A DNA stretch of 5,664 nucleotides from Candidatus Cloacimonadota bacterium (GTDB lineage Bacteria > Cloacimonadota > Cloacimonadia > Cloacimonadales > TCS61): contig JAUVKM010000162.1 in assembly GCA_030596265.1 (NCBI GenBank), positions 1 to 5,664 of the forward strand, written 5' to 3'. The notes beneath the pieces were generated by a model. It saw only the letters and a list, made by a program, of their open reading frames with translations. It had not been told where the DNA came from and did not search any database. A program made the position numbers and the translations under genes. Positions within the stretch are counted from its first letter, which is position 1. The number at the start of each line of letters is the position of its first letter. Positions 1 through 4,362 of the stretch are shown here, piece after piece.

Positions 1-27
1 TGTCTTGTCCTAAAATAAGTTGTCACT
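1..27 (+). repeat. Left terminal inverted repeat (IRL) of the IS
   Basis: Begins TGTCTTGTCCTAAA. It matches the reverse complement of 1335-1361 at 20 of 27 positions. The mismatches cluster at positions 5-6 and 15-18, with one at 23. This leaves three conserved blocks: the TGTC tip, GTCCTAAA, and GTTG.CACT. The tip is the expected cleavage end and the inner blocks would be the transposase-binding part (family knowledge). Confidence 0.9.
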
Positions 28-30
28 ATT

Positions 31-35
31 GGAGG
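31..35 (+). promoter_or_regulatory. Ribosome binding site deciding the orfA start
   Basis: A perfect GGAGG lies 5 nt before the ATG at 41. The reading frame is open upstream to a TTG at 20, but that codon lies inside the terminal inverted repeat and has no Shine-Dalgarno sequence. ATG 41 is therefore the chosen start. Confidence 0.85.
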
Positions 36-40
36 TCAAG

Positions 41-466
41 ATGAAAGGAAAAAGAGTTTATAATGGGAAAGGCACAAGCCGTCGTTACAGTGATGCTTTT
101 AAGCGAAAAGTAGTTTCCGACATTCATGATGGATTATACAGTGCCAATCGGGCATTGGTTATTTACAAAATAGGCGGAACGATGACAGTTTACAATTGGC
201 TTGCTAAATATGATCCCTGTAATGTGTTGACTCATCGAGGTAATAAGATGAAAAATACTAAGAAAGAAACAGTCGTAGATATGAAATCCCGCATCCGTTA
301 TTTAGAACAGATCGTATCTGATTTGAACATCGAGAAGAAGATATTGGAAACGACTATTGATATAGTTAGTGAGGAGTATGGTATAGACTTAAAAAAAAAC
401 ATCGGCAACGGATTATTAAGCAGATCCGTGAAGAAAGTGAGCCAACGATCTCACTCGAAAAGATGA
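41..466 (+). CDS. IS3-family transposase OrfA (DNA-binding subunit)
   Basis: A 141-residue OrfA starting at ATG 41 behind a perfect GGAGG. Residues about 14-56 (RRYSDAFKRKVV ... TVYNWLAKYDP) read as the helix-turn-helix of IS3-type OrfA, which binds the terminal repeats. Residues about 81-108 (MKSRIRYLEQIVSDLNIEKK) are a leucine-zipper-like coiled coil, in which L, I and V residues recur at heptad-like spacing and probably drive multimerisation. The last ~20 residues lie beyond the slippery A9 run and are basic and low in complexity. They are made only when no frameshift occurs. In this family OrfA alone usually acts as a regulator, while the OrfAB fusion is the transposase. The stop (TGA 464-466) overlaps the orfB ATG as ATGA. 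Confidence 0.93.
   Translation: MKGKRVYNGKGTSRRYSDAFKRKVVSDIHDGLYSANRALVIYKIGGTMTVYNWLAKYDPCNVLTHRGNKMKNTKKETVVDMKSRIRYLEQIVSDLNIEKKILETTIDIVSEEYGIDLKKNIGNGLLSRSVKKVSQRSHSKR
371..429 (+). promoter_or_regulatory. Programmed -1 ribosomal frameshift module joining OrfA and OrfB
   Basis: Three elements stand in the arrangement known from IS3-family and dnaX-type frameshifting. First is an SD-like GAGGAG at 371-376. Second is an A9 run plus C at 391-400, read in the orfA frame as A AAA AAC. Third is a hairpin with stem ACGGAT (408-413) and ATCCGT (424-429) and a 10-nt loop, starting 7 nt after the slippery run. The orfB frame is open upstream to 373, so a -1 slip here gives one continuous protein of about 416 residues. 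The sequence just after the slip in the new frame (KQIREESEPTISLEKMTDYF) is good transposase sequence, which supports genuine use of the fusion. Nine A residues could also allow transcriptional slippage, giving the same product. Confidence 0.85.
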
Positions 467-1290
467 CAGATTACTTTAGCATCAGCAGGCAAGCTTTTTA
501 TAAAGCAGAGAAACTGATGCACGAGAAATTATTATCAGAGGAATTAGCTTTGAAAATGGTGAATGAGATTAGATGTCGTCAACCCAAGATAGGTGTGAAG
601 AAGTTGTATTACCTTCTATCGGAGGATCTACATTTGTTACCCTGTAAGATTGGCAGAGACGCTTTGTTTGCTCTGTTGCGTAATAATTCATTGTTAATTG
701 AACGAAAACGCAGCAGGTATTGCACAACTAATTCTAATCACGGCAACAAGATATATCCGAATCTGATAAAAGATTTGAAAATAACAAAGTCGAATCAGGT
801 ATTAGTTTCAGATATAACCTATATTCGGCGTATAGGTGGATTTTCATATTTGTCTGTAGTAAGTGATCTTTATTCTCGCAAGATATTAGGTTTTTATGTT
901 TCTGATAATTTATCATTAGAAGGTCCTTTAAAAGCGTTGAAAATAAGCTTTAGACAGATTGACGATACTGCTAAAGTCGGAATGATCCATCATTCTGATC
1001 GAGGAATACAATACAGTAGTTTCAAATATACAGATAAACTGAAAAAGCAAGGCACCAAAATAAGTATGTCAGCTAAGGGGAATCCTTATGACAATGCTGT
1101 GATGGAGCGAATAATGGGAATCTTGAAACAGGAATTTCTTTTAGACCAGACATTTCAAAATACTGAATCAATCAGAAAAGCGGTAAAAGAAGCAATAAGT
1201 ATTTATAATGAGGAGCGTCCTCATTTAAGTCTTGCTTATAAAACCCCTACAGAAGTTTATAATAAAAATGATGATAAGAAAGCAGCATAA
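463..1290 (+). CDS. IS3-family transposase OrfB (DDE catalytic part of OrfAB)
   Basis: The catalytic half of the transposase, 275 residues if counted from ATG 463. An HTH_21-like region spans about 25-85 and an rve (RNase H-fold) integrase core about 107-225. The DDE triad is visible: D117 in VSDITYI, D179 in HHSDRGIQY and E215 in DNAVMERI. The second and third residues are 35 apart, as is typical for IS3. The end ERPHLSLAYKTPTEVY is the usual C-terminal motif. No Shine-Dalgarno sequence precedes ATG 463, and recognisable family sequence continues upstream in the same frame. The working protein is therefore most likely the OrfAB fusion (41 to 1290) made by -1 frameshifting. All key residues are present and there is no truncation, so the enzyme is probably active. 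Confidence 0.95.
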   Translation: MTDYFSISRQAFYKAEKLMHEKLLSEELALKMVNEIRCRQPKIGVKKLYYLLSEDLHLLPCKIGRDALFALLRNNSLLIERKRSRYCTTNSNHGNKIYPNLIKDLKITKSNQVLVSDITYIRRIGGFSYLSVVSDLYSRKILGFYVSDNLSLEGPLKALKISFRQIDDTAKVGMIHHSDRGIQYSSFKYTDKLKKQGTKISMSAKGNPYDNAVMERIMGILKQEFLLDQTFQNTESIRKAVKEAISIYNEERPHLSLAYKTPTEVYNKNDDKKAA

Positions 1291-1315
1291 AGAGCAACCT
1301 GCAGGTTGCTCTTTA
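1288..1315 (+). terminator. Perfect 28-bp palindrome at the orfB stop; terminator-like hairpin
   Basis: A perfect inverted repeat overlaps the TAA stop of orfB. Its arms read AAAGAGCAACC and GGTTGCTCTTT around a central TGCA. The folded RNA would have a stem of about 12 bp with a 4-nt loop. The 3' arm ends in CTTT, but a long U tract is missing, so termination strength is uncertain. By symmetry it could work in both directions, limiting transcription into or out of the IS. It lies 19 bp inside the right inverted repeat. Confidence 0.65.
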
Positions 1316-1334
1316 GGGAGAAAATACAAAAATA

Positions 1335-1361
1335 AGTGTCAACCATATTTAGGACTGGACA
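1335..1361 (-). repeat. Right terminal inverted repeat (IRR) of the IS
   Basis: Its reverse complement begins TGTCCAGTCCTAAA and pairs with bases 1-27 (20 of 27 identical). It ends in CA at 1360-1361, which fixes the right IS boundary. The last ten bases also form a small GGACT/AGTCC inverted repeat with the first host bases (1352-1356 with 1361-1365), so the border sits inside a weak local palindrome. Confidence 0.9.
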
Positions 1362-1362
1362 G

Positions 1363-1389
1363 TCCCTCTCTTGCGTTTGAAGAGAGGGA
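1363..1389. repeat. REP-like hairpin abutting the IS right end
   Basis: A perfect 10-bp inverted repeat: TCCCTCTCTT (1363-1372) and AAGAGAGGGA (1380-1389) around the loop GCGTTTG. It is followed by TAGCAGGGTGAGTT. It starts two bases after the last IS base. The layout resembles dispersed intergenic palindromes (REP-like) that I recall from environmental bacterial genomes. Copy number in this genome cannot be judged from one window. It could also work as a weak bidirectional terminator, but no U tract follows. Confidence 0.6.
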
Positions 1390-1448
1390 TAGCAGGGTGA
1401 GTTAATTCTTTCTACGGCTTCTAATATTCCTTTCTTTTTTCCATTCTT

Positions 1449-1481
1449 AAATCTCAAATCGTATATCGTAAATCTCAAATC
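1449..1481. repeat. Direct-repeat module, AAATCTCAAATC units
   Basis: AAATCTCAAATC occurs at 1449-1460 and again at 1470-1481, separated by GTATATCGT. A third related copy (AATCTCAAATCGTAAATCT) lies at 1622-1640. Read on the minus strand, these give GATTTACGAT/GATTTGAGATT strings, whose translation yields FTIYDLRF-like peptides. I recall such peptides as a mark of dispersed non-coding repeats in many bacterial genomes (unverified here). Confidence 0.6.
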
Positions 1482-1520
1482 ATTTCTTTCAACCGCTTCT
1501 TATGTTATGATAAGTTACAA

Positions 1521-1610
1521 AATCTGAGATTCTTCCGTCTACTCCGGCAGTTGCCGGATACGCCGCGACAAGTCGTCGAATGTCTATGTAGGTTCATCCT
1601 CAGAATGACA
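1521..1610. repeat. Palindrome-containing dispersed-repeat-like block
   Basis: The block opens with AATCTGAGATTCTTCCGTC and closes with CATCCTCAGAATGACA. These are the two ends of a motif I recall as a common dispersed intergenic element whose minus strand begins TGTCATTCTGAGGA. Inside is TCCGGCA-GT-TGCCGGA (1543-1558), a perfect 7-bp stem with a 2-nt loop, followed by CGAC-AA-GTCG (1566-1575). The central part is locally more GC-rich than its surroundings. This suggests a mobile or repeat-derived insert rather than a regulatory site of the downstream gene. Homology to the known element is inference. Confidence 0.5.
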
Positions 1611-1621
1611 AATGCTTCTCC

Positions 1622-1668
1622 AATCTCAAATCGTAAATCTGACTTCTGACTTCTGATCTCTGAAATCT
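1622..1668. repeat. Third AATCTCAAATC copy plus GACTTCT tandem repeat
   Basis: AATCTCAAATCGTAAATCT at 1622-1640 repeats the module at 1449-1481. It runs directly into GACTTCT (1641-1647), GACTTCT (1648-1654) and the variant GATCTCT (1655-1661), then GAAATCT. The 7-base periodicity is short and degenerate, and no coding or regulatory role is evident. Confidence 0.55.
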
Positions 1669-1700
1669 ATTCTAAATAGTGTTCGTTAAATACAATTTAA

Positions 1701-1730
1701 TTGACTTATTTTAAAAGCATTACTTATTTT
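1701..1730 (+). promoter_or_regulatory. Candidate promoter of the three-gene envelope cluster
   Basis: TTGACT (1701-1706, five of six to the sigma-70 -35 box) stands 18 bp before TATTTT (1725-1730, four of six to the -10 box). This would leave a leader of about 35 nt before the ATG at 1774. The overlapping string TTATTTTG (1724-1731) also partly fits the Bacteroidetes -7 pattern TAnnTTTG, so either reading places the start at about the same point. No operator or riboswitch-like structure is evident in the short leader. Confidence 0.4.
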
Positions 1731-1773
1731 GTTTAGTTCGAGTTCATTTTATTGAATATAACGGAGGATAGGA

Positions 1774-3147
1774 ATGAAAAGAACCATTACATTAATTATA
1801 ATTTTCTCTTTTTTCTTTGTAGTATCACCAATTAAAGCAATTGAAAAATTCTATACTTATTATGATAAAGGTGTAAAATTTATGGAGAAAGGTGAATGGG
1901 AGAGAGCGATTGAAGAATTGAAAAGTGCAATGTCACTTGAATTTAAAGATGCAAAAAGAAAAAGAACTTATGGTACACGATTTATCAAATATTATCCTCA
2001 TAGAGATATTGGTATATGTTATTTTAATTTAGGTGAATTCGATGATGCAATGGGTGAATTGCAACTTTCTTATGCATATAAAAAGGAAAAGAGAACTAAA
2101 GAATATATTGAAAAATTAAGCTATAAAGGAGATCAATTAGATCTTAAAGACGACCTGATTAAGAAGCAAGAACAACAAAAAGAACAAGAAGAACTTGCAA
2201 GAAGACAACAGGAGTTCGAAGAACAAAGAATAAAAGAGGAAGAACTTGCTCAGAAGCAGAAAGATATAGATGAGGAGCAAAAACAAATTGATAAAGAGAA
2301 AAAGAAAAAAGCAAAAAAAGAACTTGAAAAGATGGAAAAAGATATTGCTCGTAAAAAGAAAGAACTAGATGCAGAAAGAGCTAAACTTGATAAACTGAAA
2401 GAGCAACGAAGTGAAATAAGAACACTTCCTTTGGGTGCTTTAACTTATGACCCTTCTAAAGTGACTCAGGTTGGTTCAAGGCTGTCAGTTGCCGTACTTC
2501 CATTTAGCAGCAATGAGGATGCAAAATATCTTACTGATTCAGTTACGGAAAAATTGATAATACAACTCGTAAATTTGAGAAGATTCAGGGTTATCGAAAG
2601 AAGTGCACTTGATAAGATCATGGAAGAACAAAAACTTGGATTAAGCGGATTTGTGGATGAAGAAACTGCTATTAAGGTAGGGAAACTTGCAGGAGCAGAC
2701 TTGATAATATTAGGAAGTATCAATATGCAGATCGGGTTCGTGAAGGTTAGTGCGCGCGGGATTGATACTGAAACAAGTGTACTTATTGTAGCTAAAGAAG
2801 CAAATTCCGGTAATACAAATATCGAAACTATCGAGAATCTGGTAGAACAGGTCGCAATTGATATTTATAATGATCTGCCTTTGGTTGAGGGAATTGTTAT
2901 GGAAGTTGAAGAAGATCAAATAATTTTAAGCATTGGAAGCAGTGTGGGAGTTCGCAAAGGAACAAAATGTGTAGTTTATAAAGAAGGCAAAAAATATTAT
3001 CATCCTGTAACGAAAGAAGTTCTTGGTAGAAATGTTACTCCGCTTGGTGAGCTTATTGTTATTCAAGTGCAAGAGAAAATGTCGATTGCCAAACCAATTG
3101 GTAATATAAGTAAAATTGAAAGTGAGGATAAAGTAATTGTAAAATAA
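1774..3147 (+). CDS. Secreted TPR / coiled-coil / CsgG-like domain protein
   Basis: A 457-residue exported protein. Residues 1-22 form a Sec signal peptide (KR, hydrophobic core, SPIKA cleavage) with no lipobox cysteine, unlike CsgG lipoproteins. Two TPR-like helical pairs follow at about 24-57 and 73-107 (GEWERAIEELKSAM; LGEFDDAMGELQLSY). Residues 126-213 are a long K/E/Q-rich coiled coil with heptad positions L158-I165-I172 and L184-I191-L198-L205. Residues 236-366 match the CsgG-type fold (VAVLPF, FRVIERSALDKIMEEQKLGLSG, GADLIILGS). Residues 368-457 resemble the FlgT C-terminal domain. GGAGG lies 6 nt before ATG 1774. The long membrane hairpins of CsgG appear absent, so a periplasmic adaptor or scaffold for the two barrel genes downstream is more likely than a pore (inference). 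It starts the probable operon. Confidence 0.88.
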   Translation: MKRTITLIIIFSFFFVVSPIKAIEKFYTYYDKGVKFMEKGEWERAIEELKSAMSLEFKDAKRKRTYGTRFIKYYPHRDIGICYFNLGEFDDAMGELQLSYAYKKEKRTKEYIEKLSYKGDQLDLKDDLIKKQEQQKEQEELARRQQEFEEQRIKEEELAQKQKDIDEEQKQIDKEKKKKAKKELEKMEKDIARKKKELDAERAKLDKLKEQRSEIRTLPLGALTYDPSKVTQVGSRLSVAVLPFSSNEDAKYLTDSVTEKLIIQLVNLRRFRVIERSALDKIMEEQKLGLSGFVDEETAIKVGKLAGADLIILGSINMQIGFVKVSARGIDTETSVLIVAKEANSGNTNIETIENLVEQVAIDIYNDLPLVEGIVMEVEEDQIILSIGSSVGVRKGTKCVVYKEGKKYYHPVTKEVLGRNVTPLGELIVIQVQEKMSIAKPIGNISKIESEDKVIVK

Positions 3148-3159
3148 AGGGGGAAGAAA

Positions 3160-4323
3160 ATGAAAAAAATAATTTTTTTTATTTTAGTTGTAGTTTTAAC
3201 AGTATCTTTAAATGCAAGATGGAACATAACCGGTGCTGGAGCAAGAGCTGCCGGTATGGGTGGAGCGTTCATCGGTGTGGCTGATGATGCTACTGCTGTT
3301 GTTTGGAATCCAGGCGGGTTAACTCAGTTATATCGTCCGGAAGTTTCCATCGTTTCGAAATTTAATTCAACAAAATCGGTTTTAGGGGATTGGGAAAACA
3401 CAAAATCTAACTTTGTATTGGAATTTGCCAGTGCAGCTTTTCCTTTTATGGATAGTAAATTGGTGTTAGCTGCTGCGTATCAAAAACCAATAAACCTTTT
3501 TGAAGATTTTAAAAGTGGAAGTACTGAAATTCAATCTACCGGAGGTGCCGATACGTTTACATTTGGAGCTGGATACCAGGCATTGCCTTTCTTATCGGTA
3601 GGTTTGGCAGCTAATATGTGGTTTGGGAATCTGGAATACGATGAGAGATATTATGAATATGATTATGACTCTTACTGGGATGAATGGTATAGTTATGAAG
3701 GAACTTATGAATATGAACAAACTTTCTCAGGTTTTAATATGATTTTTGGGGGAATGATTAATTTAGATAACTTGGAAAATCCAGTTCCATTGAAATTGGG
3801 AATAACTTACAGAACTGCATTTGACCTTGAAGCCGAAGAAAATGGCTTAATAACTGAAGAAGAAATTTGGGAACTGGGTGATTATTTTTATGAAGAATGG
3901 GAAACAGAAGGTACAGTTAAAAATGAAATGCCATCTATGCTTGGTTTTGGTGCATCCTACCGTTTGGGTGATAACTTTACTCTGGCTTTAGATTATGAAA
4001 CCAGAGCTTATGGTAAAAGTAATATAAATGCACATGAAGATGATCTTAACCAATTCAGAGTCGGTGCTGAATACCTTATTGTTTCAGATTTTGCAGTTGT
4101 TCCTTTCCGGGTTGGCTACCAATCTGTTCCAACCCTTATGGTTGATATTAATAATGATCCAATTATTGGTGCTGGAGTATCTTTGGGAACAGGTCTAATC
4201 TTTGAAAAATTTGCTCTTGATACAGCATTCACAATGGCAGTAAATGAAAATGATAGATGTACTTCCGGTACTCAAGAAAACACATATCTAAAATTTATTT
4301 TTTCCGGAATTATCTATTTCTAA
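3160..4323 (+). CDS. FadL/PorV-type outer-membrane beta-barrel protein, paralogue 1
   Basis: A 387-residue outer-membrane protein. The signal peptide spans 1-19 (VSLNA, then RWN). Residues 22-57 form the N-terminal hatch (GARAAGMGGAFIGVADDATA, then VVWNPGGL). Alternating beta strands follow, including GFGASYRLGDNFTLALDYE (262-280). The chain ends in FSGIIYF, with the terminal Phe recognised by the BAM machinery. The family includes FadL-type transporters of hydrophobic substrates and PorV/PorQ shuttles of type IX secretion, and the substrate here is unknown. Residues 158-188 form an unusually Tyr/Asp/Glu-rich probable surface loop. The hatch reads NPG where the family usually has NPA. AGGGGGA precedes the ATG, and the gap to the upstream gene is only 12 bp. 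It is a tandem paralogue of the next gene. Confidence 0.88.
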   Translation: MKKIIFFILVVVLTVSLNARWNITGAGARAAGMGGAFIGVADDATAVVWNPGGLTQLYRPEVSIVSKFNSTKSVLGDWENTKSNFVLEFASAAFPFMDSKLVLAAAYQKPINLFEDFKSGSTEIQSTGGADTFTFGAGYQALPFLSVGLAANMWFGNLEYDERYYEYDYDSYWDEWYSYEGTYEYEQTFSGFNMIFGGMINLDNLENPVPLKLGITYRTAFDLEAEENGLITEEEIWELGDYFYEEWETEGTVKNEMPSMLGFGASYRLGDNFTLALDYETRAYGKSNINAHEDDLNQFRVGAEYLIVSDFAVVPFRVGYQSVPTLMVDINNDPIIGAGVSLGTGLIFEKFALDTAFTMAVNENDRCTSGTQENTYLKFIFSGIIYF

Positions 4324-4362
4324 ATATGGGGAAAATTATTTGAGAACTTTTAAGGAGAGAGT

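Larger units (their letters stand above)
1..1361 (+). mobile_element. IS3-family insertion sequence, complete
   Basis: A full insertion sequence of 1361 bp, within the usual 1.2-1.6 kb of the IS3 family. It is bounded by imperfect terminal inverted repeats with 5'-TG and CA-3' tips, as in this family. Inside are orfA (HTH plus leucine zipper), orfB (DDE integrase-type catalytic domain) in the -1 frame, a frameshift module between them, and a palindrome over the orfB stop. I see no inactivating mutation, so the element looks intact. The window starts on its first base, so the left flank and the other copy of any 3-5 bp target duplication are not visible. Contigs often break at IS ends, which may explain this start (inference). 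The subgroup is not certain; the style of the catalytic region resembles elements from Bacteroidetes-like hosts. Confidence 0.93.
1362..1773. other. Gene-free intergenic stretch with patchwork of short repeats
   Basis: No credible coding region is found on either strand. The 73-codon minus-strand frame that crosses the IS end (1257-1478) has no Shine-Dalgarno support and is built from the repeat sequence. The stretch consists of repeat-like modules, listed separately, followed by about 100 AT-rich bases that hold the likely promoter of the downstream cluster. A degenerate duplication of about 21 bases is also present: ATTCTTTCTACGGCTTCTAAT at 1405-1424 resembles ATTTCTTTCAACCGCTTCTTAT at 1482-1502. 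Confidence 0.7.

Noticed and set aside
20..40. Upstream TTG start adding seven residues to OrfA
   Set aside because: It falls inside the terminal inverted repeat and has no ribosome site, while a perfect GGAGG precedes ATG 41.
734..916. Minus-strand frame within orfB
   Set aside because: Shadow of a clear DDE transposase gene; the peptide has no recognisable features.
1362..1370. Target-site duplication of the IS
   Set aside because: The left flank is outside the window, so a duplication cannot be shown.
1257..1478. 73-codon minus-strand reading frame
   Set aside because: It runs across the IS border and through the palindrome and repeat modules, and has no Shine-Dalgarno sequence. Its FTIYDLRF-like start is a translation of non-coding repeats.
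1449..1661. CRISPR array or iteron origin
   Set aside because: The repeats are too short and degenerate, with irregular spacing and no similar-sized spacers. No replication gene is nearby.
2466..3272. Three minus-strand frames opposite the CsgG-like gene and the start of the first barrel gene
   Set aside because: They are antisense shadows of well-supported genes. None has a ribosome site or recognisable domain.
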